This document shows, piece after piece, positions 26,243 through 34,879 of a stretch of DNA of 64,000 nt. The first letter of the stretch is position 1, and each line of letters starts with the position of its first letter. Under the pieces are notes generated by a model that ran no database searches, was not told the origin of the DNA, and saw only the letters and a program-made list of their open reading frames with translations. A program made the position numbers and the translations under genes. The stretch lies in the NCBI GenBank assembly GCA_021324455.1, contig JAJPJA010000103.1:29439-93438 (forward strand). Reading direction: 5' to 3'. The DNA comes from Pseudomonadota bacterium (GTDB taxonomy: Bacteria > Desulfobacterota > Binatia > Binatales > Binataceae).

Positions 26243-27595
26243 TCAGGCCCTGGCCAGGTACTCGTCCAGTACGCTGTGGAAGTAGCGCAGGCGGCGTTCC
26301 TGATGCGCCAGGTAGAGGCCCTTGAAGCCTGCCGAGCGCATCCCGCGCTGCAGCTCCCCCGCCTGCGCCTCATCCTGGGCCAGCGCGATGTGCGGAAAAT
26401 GGGCCTCATGGCCGTCGCCGATGACGTAATCCTGATGCGCGGGGCGGGGCGGCACCGCCTGACCCGGACAGACGCGGACGAACTGCTGAAAGTCCCACAG
26501 CATCCGCTGCGGATCCTCCGGATGCGGGCGGTGGCGGAAGAGCCAGAAATGATGCGCGCTGATGTTGAGCGTGATGTTGGGAAACAAAAAGTAGTGAAAA
26601 TCGTCCAATAGTTGCTGATCGACCAGCCCGCTTACGTCCACTCCGCCCCGCTGGGCCCGCTGGCGCGCCGCCTCGAGCAGCACCGGCCGCAGCTCCTTGA
26701 CGTGCCCCTCCCACTCCGGCCGCGGCTCCACGCCGTACGCCTTGAGCATTGCGCGCACGCCGGCCGTGATCTGGCTGCTGTCGCGATAGCCGCGCCGGCG
26801 CGCCATCGCGTCGTCCCATCGCGGACCCGGCACGCCGACGCGGTAGATGAAACGGCTGTGGCGGCCGTAAAAATCGATCGGGCATCCGCCCGGGGTATCG
26901 TCGCTCATGTCCATCAGCTCGGGATGGATGCCCTGCAGATGATAGAGCTCATTGAACGAGTCGACGCCGATTTTCCAGTTGCACGGCCAGGCCACGGTCC
27001 AGTCCAGGTTGATGCTGAACTCCGCTCCCCAACGGTAGGTCCCCAGATGATCCATGACGTCGCGGGTCAGGTAATCGCCGAGCGGCTCCGCGTTGTCGTC
27101 GAAATTGATAAACACCAGTCCCTGGAAGGTTTCGCATCGCACCTGCGGCAGGCGCATCCCGCTTGCGATCGGATTGCCCTGGGGGAAATCGCATTCGGCG
27201 TCGGGTGCGCTGACCAGCCGGCCCTCCAGGTCGTAGCGCCATCGATGGTACGGGCAGGTGAACGCGCGCGCCAAACCGCATCCGGCGGGCCGGATGCGGC
27301 GGCCGCGATGCTGGCAGACGTTGTACATGGCGCGTATCTGGTCGGGCGCCGAACGCACTACCAGGACCGATTCGGGTCCGATTTCGAAGGTAAAATAGTC
27401 GCCGATTTGGGCCAAATCGGACAGCGGGCCGGCGTACAGCCAGACCCGCCGCCACATCCGCTCCCATTCAAGCCGCATGAATTCGGGCGCGAGATAGCGT
27501 TGGCTGGGAATGAGCGCACAATCGAGCGCCGGCTCCGGAGTTTTGCGCAGGATGGGTGCAAGCGCTGCATCTCTCGCATCGGCTGACGCGGCCAT
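26243..27595 (-). CDS. Rieske [2Fe-2S] ring-hydroxylating oxygenase, alpha subunit
   Basis: This 450-residue protein has an N-terminal Rieske domain with CQH and CPYH ligand pairs (NVCQHRGRRIRPAGC, then FTCPYHRWRYDLEG). A C-terminal catalytic domain follows, whose mononuclear iron ligands are probably in DSFNELYHLQGIHPE. It would hydroxylate or demethylate an unknown aromatic, steroid or similar substrate using electrons from a reductase. No ferredoxin, reductase or beta subunit is nearby, so it is probably a homo-oligomer fed by general redox partners. It is divergent from an LLM oxidoreductase with 103 bases between the two starts, suggesting a shared control region. Confidence 0.93.
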   Translation of the reverse strand: MAASADARDAALAPILRKTPEPALDCALIPSQRYLAPEFMRLEWERMWRRVWLYAGPLSDLAQIGDYFTFEIGPESVLVVRSAPDQIRAMYNVCQHRGRRIRPAGCGLARAFTCPYHRWRYDLEGRLVSAPDAECDFPQGNPIASGMRLPQVRCETFQGLVFINFDDNAEPLGDYLTRDVMDHLGTYRWGAEFSINLDWTVAWPCNWKIGVDSFNELYHLQGIHPELMDMSDDTPGGCPIDFYGRHSRFIYRVGVPGPRWDDAMARRRGYRDSSQITAGVRAMLKAYGVEPRPEWEGHVKELRPVLLEAARQRAQRGGVDVSGLVDQQLLDDFHYFLFPNITLNISAHHFWLFRHRPHPEDPQRMLWDFQQFVRVCPGQAVPPRPAHQDYVIGDGHEAHFPHIALAQDEAQAGELQRGMRSAGFKGLYLAHQERRLRYFHSVLDEYLARA

Positions 27596-27698
27596 GGATT
27601 GGTCCTCCGGATTACAATTCGGTCCTTGTTCCTATATTCTTCGGCACGCGATCGCAAATGGCGGGCGCGGGCGCGCCCGGGATCAGGAGAATTCGATT

Positions 27699-28571
27699 AT
27701 GAAGTTCGCAACCGGGTTGGCTTTCTTTCCACCGGCGCCGTTCGACCCGGCGCCGATTACTCATTACGCGCAGGTCGCCGACCGCGTCGGGTTCGAATCG
27801 ATCTGGGTGCCCGAGCACGTGGCGATCCCGGCCGACTATCAGTCGCGATATCCCTACCGCGCCGAGGGCAAGCTGCCCGGCGACGACGAGGATATGCCGT
27901 GGCCCGAACCGTTGCTGTGTTTGACCTACGTCGCCGCGCTGACGCGCAAAATCCGCCTGGGCACGATCGTGATCATCCTGCCGCTGCGCCATCCGCTGTA
28001 CATCGCCAAGGAGACCGCGACGCTGGACGTTCTGTCCGGCGGGCGCGCGATGCTGGGGATCGGCAGCGGATGGCTCAAGGAGGAATTCGAGGCGTTGGGG
28101 CTGGATTTCCATGTCCGCGGCAGACGCACCGACGAATCGATCGAAGCGCTGCGGGCGTTGTGGCGCGACAATCCGGTCAGCTACTCGGGCAAGCATTTCA
28201 AATTCGGTCCGTTGAAATGTTTTCCCAAGCCGATTCAGAAAAACGGTATTCCGATTTTCGTCGGCGGCAATTCCAAACCGGCCATCAGACGCGTGGCGCG
28301 CTACGCGAACGGCTACATTCCGGTCGGCGGAGTGGACGAAGCCCGGCCGCTGTTCGCTCAATTGAAGGAGGAATGCGCGCGCATCGGACGCAATTTCGCC
28401 GAAATCGAATTGTGCTGCCAATGCGAGCCGACGCCCGACGCGGTCAAGCGCTGCGAGGACCTGGGTATCGCGCGTGTCATGACCGGCGCACAGCTCAGTT
28501 ACGATTACGACCAGATGACGCGCGACATGGAGAAGATCGGCAATGAGCTGATCGCGAAATTTCCCGGCTGA
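27699..28571 (+). CDS. LLM-class (luciferase-like, probably F420-dependent) oxidoreductase
   Basis: The start ATG 27699 has a strong AGGAGA ribosome site 8 bases upstream; earlier in-frame codons lie inside the divergent Rieske gene. The 290-residue product is a TIM-barrel of the luciferase-like family. FESIWVPEHVAIP, KIRLGTIVIILPLRHP and GRAMLGIGSGWLKEEFEALG are family landmarks, the last resembling cofactor-binding segments of F420-dependent members. The cofactor (F420 or FMN) cannot be proven from sequence alone. It may act on the same compound class as the adjacent Rieske enzyme. Confidence 0.9.
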   Translation: MKFATGLAFFPPAPFDPAPITHYAQVADRVGFESIWVPEHVAIPADYQSRYPYRAEGKLPGDDEDMPWPEPLLCLTYVAALTRKIRLGTIVIILPLRHPLYIAKETATLDVLSGGRAMLGIGSGWLKEEFEALGLDFHVRGRRTDESIEALRALWRDNPVSYSGKHFKFGPLKCFPKPIQKNGIPIFVGGNSKPAIRRVARYANGYIPVGGVDEARPLFAQLKEECARIGRNFAEIELCCQCEPTPDAVKRCEDLGIARVMTGAQLSYDYDQMTRDMEKIGNELIAKFPG

Positions 28572-28654
28572 AGAAGATTGGTGATGCTGACCGGCAAGGC
28601 CTGGCGCAATCGGCGTCCGACGGCCAGCATCACCTTTTTATGCAGGCGGCTGCG

Positions 28655-28849
28655 CTACGGCGCGGTTGAGGGAGAGGCCATGGGACTGGCGGCCTCACTG
28701 GCCGAAGCGGCCGGCGCCGCCGGAGAGGCTTCAGCGGCCGGAGCGGACGCCTCCGGAGCTGCGGCCGGCGGCGGCGTTTCTTCAGTGCTCTTTTGGCATG
28801 CGGATGTGAAGACAAAGGCCGCGATGGCCACGATCAGCAGCTTGCGCAT
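28655..28849 (-). CDS. Tiny Ala/Pro-rich lipoprotein
   Basis: This 64-residue product has a signal peptide ending in lipobox TSAC (Cys18), then a disordered tail of Ala, Pro, Ser and Glu. ATG 28849 is preceded by AAGGAGGAGAAG, one of the best ribosome sites in the window, which makes the gene credible despite its size. A plus-strand frame covering the same bases (28578-28868) is taken as its shadow. The function is unknown. Confidence 0.75.
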   Translation of the reverse strand: MRKLLIVAIAAFVFTSACQKSTEETPPPAAAPEASAPAAEASPAAPAASASEAASPMASPSTAP

Positions 28850-29088
28850 CTTCTCCTCCTTGGCTTAGGGCTGATACCAGAAACAGGCAGACAACATCAC
28901 CCCGTCCTCCGATGGCTTACCTAACCGCCTTTAAATTGTCGTAGGCCGGAGGCAAAAGCGCAAGAGTTTTGACCGGCCCAGGCGGCCGCGGCCGCGCAGG
29001 TTGCGGGACCGACGGGCGGTCTGCAGCGCGGCAGAGGCCGCCCCTGCTTCAAACCCGTTGGCGGAAGGGCGCGGCAGAGGGCGGCACG

Positions 29089-30420
29089 TCAGCGCATGAT
29101 ACGCGACAATCCGCCCGGAAACGCGTACACTTCCGGCTCGGCGCATTCGGCTTTGCAGTTCTTGTCGAAGGCCGGCTCCTCGGTCGGACGCGAAGTGGTG
29201 GCGTGGGTATTCTGAAAATCGACCATCGCCTCGGAGTTGGTGCCGCGATAGACGAACATGTCGCCATTGTTCATCGGGTGCGGTTTGAGGTAGATCATTT
29301 CGCCCTTCCAATACTTGTTCTGGGCGTCGTAGTTGTCGATCCAGGTTTCGTTCCAGGTCTCCTTGTCGACAAACATGACCTTGTGGCCGTAGCAGTAACT
29401 GCCCAGTTTGGGCAGCGGGGTGATGTCGATGATGTATTCGTCGCGCAGCTCCCATTTGCCGACCGCGGGGGAGGGCCACTGCGCCACGCCGTTCTTGTCC
29501 CAGTTCCGGTCGTTATAAAAAGTTGCCTGCTCCCCATGCATCATGGCCAGGATTTTCTTTTCCCCCAGAAGCGTGACGTTGAAGCTGGGCGGCTGCAGCC
29601 AGGTGCCGTCGGCGTTGTCGTCCTGGACGAAGTCGCTGCCCAGAATCGGCGAACAGCGCGCGGCGGAGGACAGGCGCAGCGATCGGCGCAGCGAGGGCAG
29701 GAACACGTAAATCTCCTCCAGTTTCTCCGGATCGTCGGGCAGCAGCGCGACCTGGGTGGTATATTTGACCTGCTCCGGCGCCATCAGGAAGAACCGGGTC
29801 GATTCGAGGTATCCTTTGCCGAACGCCAAATCCTCGGGATACACGTCATCTGAATTGTGCGTCAGGCGCCATCCGATGACGTCCACCATCTGTACGTAAT
29901 GGTTATGGAAGCGGTCGATCTGATCGCTTGGATCGAAGTAGTGAATGCGGGTGGGTACGAAACCGTACCAGACGTTATACAGGATCTGAAAGGCGGCCTC
30001 GGGACCGCTGGGTTTGGGGAATGGAATCCCGGCGCGGTAACCTCTGACCGTGTAGGAGCCGTCCGGGACCTTAACGAGCTGCGCCTGTCCCGCGTACTTT
30101 TCGGTCGCCGCCGACAAGGTGGTAGGCCATTTGAAGGGAATCGTAGGTCCCACCACGATCGTGTACTCAGGTCCGGGACCGACTTTCCATCCGTAACGTC
30201 CGCTGTAGGCGGCCACCATGGACATCGGCATGAACTGCTTGTAGTTCTGCCAGTTGGAGAGCGTGATTTGAGTTCCAAGCGGGATGCTCTGAGATGAGTT
30301 GGCGTCGGCCAGCGCCTGATAGGCGGCGCGGTCGAACCTGATTTGAGCGTTCGCGGGCGCCCAGACCCCGAGGGCGATCAGGAACGCACACTCTAATCCA
30401 AGATAAAATCGGCTTTTCAT
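29089..30420 (-). CDS. DUF1329 outer-membrane/periplasmic protein
   Basis: This 443-residue exported protein has a signal peptide ending at ANA-Q (about residue 25). The body matches DUF1329: PFPKPSGPEAAFQILYNVW, an SSAARCSPILGSDFVQDD region and a Trp/Tyr-rich beta structure. DUF1329 proteins resemble LolA/LolB-like lipid carriers and are usually found with RND exporters and catabolic genes for hydrophobic compounds. Here the MMPL-type exporter lies 21 kb away rather than next door. Start ATG 30420 follows an AGGGG ribosome site and a good promoter. Confidence 0.9.
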   Translation of the reverse strand: MKSRFYLGLECAFLIALGVWAPANAQIRFDRAAYQALADANSSQSIPLGTQITLSNWQNYKQFMPMSMVAAYSGRYGWKVGPGPEYTIVVGPTIPFKWPTTLSAATEKYAGQAQLVKVPDGSYTVRGYRAGIPFPKPSGPEAAFQILYNVWYGFVPTRIHYFDPSDQIDRFHNHYVQMVDVIGWRLTHNSDDVYPEDLAFGKGYLESTRFFLMAPEQVKYTTQVALLPDDPEKLEEIYVFLPSLRRSLRLSSAARCSPILGSDFVQDDNADGTWLQPPSFNVTLLGEKKILAMMHGEQATFYNDRNWDKNGVAQWPSPAVGKWELRDEYIIDITPLPKLGSYCYGHKVMFVDKETWNETWIDNYDAQNKYWKGEMIYLKPHPMNNGDMFVYRGTNSEAMVDFQNTHATTSRPTEEPAFDKNCKAECAEPEVYAFPGGLSRIMR

Positions 30421-30437
30421 AGTTATCCCCTGAAGCT

Positions 30438-30466
30438 TCGTTACCCAGCACTTCGCCGTTTGTCAA
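30438..30466 (-). promoter_or_regulatory. Predicted promoter of the DUF1329 gene
   Basis: On the minus strand a perfect TTGACA -35 (30461-30466) is separated by 17 bases from TAACGA (30438-30443), a weak -10, 18 bases before the start codon. Just upstream a perfect palindrome GGCGGC-AA-GCCGCC (30479-30492) could be an operator. Confidence 0.5.
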
Positions 30467-30730
30467 CGAATTCAGAGCGGCGGCAAGCCGCCTGGATGTA
30501 CATCTTAACCTCAGCGGGTAGGCGCCGAGTTCCGGAACAGGGGTGAGATTTGCGCCCGGCTGACCCAACTGTGTCAATCATAGATGGCAATGGCTGCCGC
30601 CTTTCGATACAAACGCGGCTCCAGCACGCCTGCTGTCAGGGCTTTGCGCACGGCACGCATGCTGCTTAACCGGGACGGGCGCTTAAATCATGAAACGGGA
30701 AGTACATTGTCAGCCATCAGGCGTCCGCCG
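30467..30730. other. Divergent spacer between DUF1329 and kup
   Basis: Besides the palindrome at 30479-30492, this stretch probably holds the kup promoter. The kup frame is open back to 30584, but that part lacks family sequence. No RNA gene or further repeat was seen. Confidence 0.4.
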
Positions 30731-32722
30731 ATGAGCGAAACCGCGGTGGTGGACACCGGGGCCGTACCCGCGCCCCATTCGGCAAGCGGGAAGAAGCACC
30801 TTCATGCCCGGCACGCACCTCGCGGCGGGCTGGCGGTGCTGACGCTGGGGGCACTGGGGGTCGTTTATGGCGATATCGGCACGTCCCCGCTGTACGCCGT
30901 TAACGAGATCTTCTTCGGCCATGGCCATGTGACTCCGGCGCCGGCGAACGTGCGCGGATGTATCTCGCTGGTGGTGTGGGTGCTGACGACGGTGGTCGCG
31001 CTCAAGTACGTAATTTTGATGCTGCGCGCGGACAACGATGGCGAGGGCGGGGTGTTCGCGCTGTACGGCTTGCTGCATCGGCACAAAACAGCCGGCGTGG
31101 CGATGCTGCTGTCGGCGCTGATGCTGGGGGCGGGGATGGTCTTCGGCGACGGCATCATCACACCCGCGATCAGCGTGTTGTCGGCGATGGAGGGATTGGG
31201 CGCCGCGACGCCGTCGCTGGCCCATGCGGCGGTGCCGCTGACGGTGATCATTCTGACCGCACTGTTCGCGATTCAATATCACGGAACGGCGCGAGTCGGG
31301 CGATGGTTCGGACCGGTGCTGGTGTGCTGGTTCGTTTGCCTTGGGGCGCTCGGCGCGCGGCAGATTGCGCGTCATCCTGACATCCTGGCCGCGCTCAACC
31401 CGTTGTACGGCGCTCGTTTCCTGTACGCCAACGGACTTCATCCGAGTCTGCTGATGATGGGTGCGCTGATGCTGGTGGTGACCGGCGGCGAGGCGCTTTA
31501 CGCCGATATGGGGCATTTCGGTCCGCGTCCGATTCGCGCCGGATGGTTCGCTCTGGTGTATCCGGCTCTGATGCTGAACTATTTGGGGCAGGGGGCGTTT
31601 CTGCTCGGCGGATCGCCGCTGTCGGGCGGCCGATTGTTTTTCAGCCTGGCGCCCACCGTGCTGATGTTGCCGCTCATCACGCTGGCCACCGCGGCCACGG
31701 TGATTGCCTCGCAGGCGCTGATCTCGGGCGCCTTCTCGCTGGCCTCGCAGGCGATGGCGCTGGGGCTGTTTCCGCGCCTGCGCATCGTGCATACCAGCCA
31801 CGCGCATGCGGGCCAGGTGTACATGCCGTTCGTCAACTGGTCGCTATACCTGGGCGCGGTGCTGCTGGTGATCGTGTTTCGATCCAGTTCGGCGCTGGCT
31901 TCGGCCTATGGATTGGCGGTCTCGGGCGAGATGGTCGCGACGTCGGTTGCGATGGTGGCGGTGGCGGCGGCGTATTGGAAATGGAATCGGCTGCGCAGCG
32001 GTCTGGTATTCGGGGCTTTCGCGGCGGTGGACGCGTCGTTCCTGGCCGCCAATTCCTTGAAGTTGCTGGAGGGCGGGTTCATTCCGGTAGTGCTGGGCGT
32101 GGCCCTGTTCCTGGTGATGGTGACCTGGCGATGGGGCCGCAAGGCGACTTTCGCCGCCTATTCGGCCAAACATACAATGTCGATGGCGGAGTTGGTCCGC
32201 CGCCATCGGCGCGCCGACCATTACGTCGAGCGCAACGCCCTGCTGATGGTGCCCAAGCCGCTGCGGTCCGCCCACGACCATACTCCGGCACTGCTGCAAC
32301 TGCTGTGGGATCGCTACGGTGTTCTGCCCCGCAACCTGATCTTCGTCGAAGTGATTCATCGCAAGGTGCCCTATGTCCACGACGACCGTTATCTGGTGAC
32401 GGTGTTCCGCCGCGAACCGCCCAAAGGCAGCATCATCAGCGTCACGCTCAGTTTCGGCTTTATGGAGGATCCCAACGTGGAACGGGTGCTGGAGGAGCTG
32501 GCCAGCCATCGCGAAATCGACCTGCCGACCGACATGCACAAGTGGATCGTACACGTTTCGGTGGAAAATCTGCTGCCGTCGAAGGCGATGGGACTGGCTG
32601 GGCGCTTTCGGCTGCGGCTGTTCGCGTTGCTGCGGCACATTTCCCAGCCCGCGCACTATTACTACGGTCTGGGCGACGCGGTGCAGCTTTCGGCCGAAAT
32701 CATTCCGGTGCGGCTGAAGTAA
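30731..32722 (+). CDS. kup: Kup-family low-affinity potassium uptake protein
   Basis: Kup is a proton-coupled potassium importer of the inner membrane. ATG 30731 gives 663 residues, close to the usual 620-680. The hallmark first helix LGVVYGDIGTSPLYAV, the LRADNDGEGGVFALYGLL segment and MVFGDGIITPAISVLSA are all intact. About 12 helices are followed by a C-terminal cytoplasmic domain of roughly 200 residues (from GRKATFAAYS onward). It stands alone, followed by a BON-domain gene 186 bases later. Confidence 0.96.
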   Translation: MSETAVVDTGAVPAPHSASGKKHLHARHAPRGGLAVLTLGALGVVYGDIGTSPLYAVNEIFFGHGHVTPAPANVRGCISLVVWVLTTVVALKYVILMLRADNDGEGGVFALYGLLHRHKTAGVAMLLSALMLGAGMVFGDGIITPAISVLSAMEGLGAATPSLAHAAVPLTVIILTALFAIQYHGTARVGRWFGPVLVCWFVCLGALGARQIARHPDILAALNPLYGARFLYANGLHPSLLMMGALMLVVTGGEALYADMGHFGPRPIRAGWFALVYPALMLNYLGQGAFLLGGSPLSGGRLFFSLAPTVLMLPLITLATAATVIASQALISGAFSLASQAMALGLFPRLRIVHTSHAHAGQVYMPFVNWSLYLGAVLLVIVFRSSSALASAYGLAVSGEMVATSVAMVAVAAAYWKWNRLRSGLVFGAFAAVDASFLAANSLKLLEGGFIPVVLGVALFLVMVTWRWGRKATFAAYSAKHTMSMAELVRRHRRADHYVERNALLMVPKPLRSAHDHTPALLQLLWDRYGVLPRNLIFVEVIHRKVPYVHDDRYLVTVFRREPPKGSIISVTLSFGFMEDPNVERVLEELASHREIDLPTDMHKWIVHVSVENLLPSKAMGLAGRFRLRLFALLRHISQPAHYYYGLGDAVQLSAEIIPVRLK

Positions 32723-32908
32723 GCGGTTGAGTCCGCGCGGTGGGAATTTCTTACAGACACATTTCAGGGGGGCGGACCCGCGGCAGGGTGCGAATTGCTT
32801 ATTTTTCGGCAAATATTCGCGCTCTGACGTAACATCACGCCGCGGTCCCAACGGCATGAAGCTTGCCCCTTTTGGTTTCCAAGCTCCTCAGTTCCGGGAG
32901 GGTCAATT

Positions 32909-33274
32909 ATGAAATCCACAGCGACGCTATGGCTGGGCGCGGCGCTTTTCGCCGGCGCCCTGACGCTTGCTCCCGCGGCGCGGGCGCAAACCGCTTCGGA
33001 GTGGGGCCATGCCGCGGTCGACACCGGCGCCGGCGCCGTTCACGCAACCGAGCGTACCTTTCACAAAGTAGCCGACGATCCGATTCTTACCGAAAGGGCC
33101 AAGTCGGCCCTTGCCCATGATCCGGTGACCCGCAATCAGCCGATCATCGTTTCAGCCGATAACGGGATGGTGATCCTGCAGGGCCGCGTCTCCCGAATGG
33201 TCGCCGATCGCGCCGTGCAGGTGGCGCGTCAGGTGGAAGGTTCGCGCGGGGTCGAAAACAAGATGCTGTATTGA
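32909..33274 (+). CDS. Secreted BON-domain protein
   Basis: This 121-residue protein has a signal peptide (cleavage near ARA-Q, about residue 27) and a C-terminal BON domain (about residues 55-121) with the conserved NGMVILQGRV and GSRGVENKM elements. BON domains bind phospholipid and occur in envelope-stress proteins such as OsmY. ATG 32909 is preceded by GGGAGGG. Envelope or osmotic protection is likely by family, and its position after kup would fit an osmotic theme, but that is inference. Confidence 0.88.
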   Translation: MKSTATLWLGAALFAGALTLAPAARAQTASEWGHAAVDTGAGAVHATERTFHKVADDPILTERAKSALAHDPVTRNQPIIVSADNGMVILQGRVSRMVADRAVQVARQVEGSRGVENKMLY

Positions 33275-33292
33275 GGGGGAAGGATTCGCGCT

Positions 33293-34528
33293 TCACACCG
33301 CGATCAGCTCATCTATGGACCCACCGGGTGCGGTAAATCCCGGCAGGATCGAACGCGCCGCGCTGCTTCCGAGCCGCAGATGGCGGCGGATTATCGCGCT
33401 TAGAACGGTGCGAAAGTCGGTGGTGACGGCCAAATCGCGTCGTTGATAGAGATTGTCTTCCTGCAGTCCGGGCCAGGCGCCGTAAACCTTGCCGCCGCGA
33501 ATCGGTCCGCCCGCCACCCACATCACATTGGCGTGTCCGTGATCGGTGCCGCCGTTGCCGTTCTCTCGCACGGTGCGTCCGAATTCCGACATCACCACGA
33601 TCGCGCAATGCCGGTAGGCGGGGCCCAGCGCGCGCACCAGGCTCATCAGGCCCTCGCCGAGCGGGCGCAGATGATTGGCTAACTGGCCCTCCGAGGCGCC
33701 CTGGTTGACGTGGGTATCCCATCCGCCGAGCGCCGCGAAGGCAACTTTGATCGACGGGTCGCGCGCCATCAGGCGGCCCAGCCGATCGCAGCTTTGGGCG
33801 AATGCCTGGTCCGGATGGGGCGCGCCGTTATCGGCCGCGAGCATGTCGGCGTTAAGTTCGGAGAGCAGCTTCTGGCGCGCCTGATAGCCTTCCTGGAACG
33901 CGCGGCTGAGCACGTCGCCGCCTTGGTACAGGCGCGCAAAGTTCTGTTCGATCAGGGGCCGATCCAGGGGCAGCGGCCGTGCAGCGCCGCGACCCATCGG
34001 CAGATTCGCCACCGGAATCCGGCCGGCAAGAATCCGCGGCACCACCGGGCCGAGGTTGATTGCGTCGGTGGGCCGATGTGGCCCCGGTATCGCGGCAAGC
34101 AGCCGATTGAGCCATCCGTCGGGCGTGCTTTTGACGCCGGGCGTGGCCGACTCCATGTAATCCTGCGCGTCGAAGTGCGAGCGGGTGGGATCGGGCGATC
34201 CGCAGGCCTGGACGAAGGCCAGGCTGCGTTCGCGCCACAGCGGCGTCAGGGAGGAGAGCGCGGGATGCAGCCCGAAATGGCCGTCGAGATCGAGCACCGC
34301 CGGCTGCGCGAGGGCAATGGCGGGGCGCGCCTGGTAGTAGGCGGCTTCGCCATGCGGCGGCACGACGTTGAGTCCATCGACCGCGCCGCGCAGAAAAACG
34401 ACGATCAGGCGCGCCTGATTAGCCGTTTCGGCCACAGCGCTGGCTGTCCACAGGCCGGCGCGCAGGGTAAGCGCACCGGCGCCGAAGGCGGCCGCTGTTT
34501 TCAGAAATTCACGCCGACGCATCGCCAT
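33293..34528 (-). CDS. DUF1501 Tat-exported protein
   Basis: The product (411 residues from ATG 34528) opens with a twin-arginine signal (RRREFLK, then a hydrophobic stretch to AVAET). The body matches DUF1501, an alkaline-phosphatase-like fold family: VVFLRGAVDGLNVVPP, the VVMSEFGRTVRENGNGGTDH segment with probable metal ligands, and GGWDTHVNQGA. Such genes often accompany DUF1800 genes, which is not the case here. The frame stays open to 34858, but the Tat motif and a GGGAG ribosome site support the later start. The substrate is unknown. Confidence 0.9.
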   Translation of the reverse strand: MAMRRREFLKTAAAFGAGALTLRAGLWTASAVAETANQARLIVVFLRGAVDGLNVVPPHGEAAYYQARPAIALAQPAVLDLDGHFGLHPALSSLTPLWRERSLAFVQACGSPDPTRSHFDAQDYMESATPGVKSTPDGWLNRLLAAIPGPHRPTDAINLGPVVPRILAGRIPVANLPMGRGAARPLPLDRPLIEQNFARLYQGGDVLSRAFQEGYQARQKLLSELNADMLAADNGAPHPDQAFAQSCDRLGRLMARDPSIKVAFAALGGWDTHVNQGASEGQLANHLRPLGEGLMSLVRALGPAYRHCAIVVMSEFGRTVRENGNGGTDHGHANVMWVAGGPIRGGKVYGAWPGLQEDNLYQRRDLAVTTDFRTVLSAIIRRHLRLGSSAARSILPGFTAPGGSIDELIAV

Positions 34529-34879
34529 TGCTCCCGCGCCCCCGTGTTGCCCCACCTGCACGATTAAATGACGTATCCGGTCGGCGAATCGTTTCAGCCC
34601 GACTTTCAGGCGGCGATTTGGCGTCCGGCGAGATGCCGCCCGGGCGGGCAGTGCTGCCTCTTCAGGCATGGCATTGAAGAAGCGCGCGGCGCGCGAACAC
34701 TCTTTTCCGCTCCAATTCAGAACTTTCGATTGGCGATCATCTCCATCGGAAGTTGCAGGCACTATCGGCCATTGGACTGGTATTTCATTTTGCAACGAGG
34801 GGCATAGCAATTGCGTAGTGCCCGCCACGTAAATCCTGGGCTTCCGCAACAGTTCCACAGAAAAGGAGATCGGGTCGAA
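34529..34879. other. Divergent control region between DUF1501 and second amt
   Basis: These 351 bases hold both promoters. An AAAAGGAGAT ribosome site for amt lies at 34861-34870. A sigma-54-like GG/GC pair at 34779 and 34792 has 11 rather than 10 bases between, so I do not call it. No gene, RNA or repeat is evident. Confidence 0.45.

Noticed and set aside
28578..28868. Plus-strand Ala-rich frame over the tiny lipoprotein gene
   Set aside because: The minus-strand frame has a lipobox and an excellent ribosome site; the plus frame has neither.
34779..34793. Sigma-54-like GG/GC promoter ahead of the second amt
   Set aside because: The GG and GC elements are 11 bases apart instead of 10, and TGGCAC is poorly matched.
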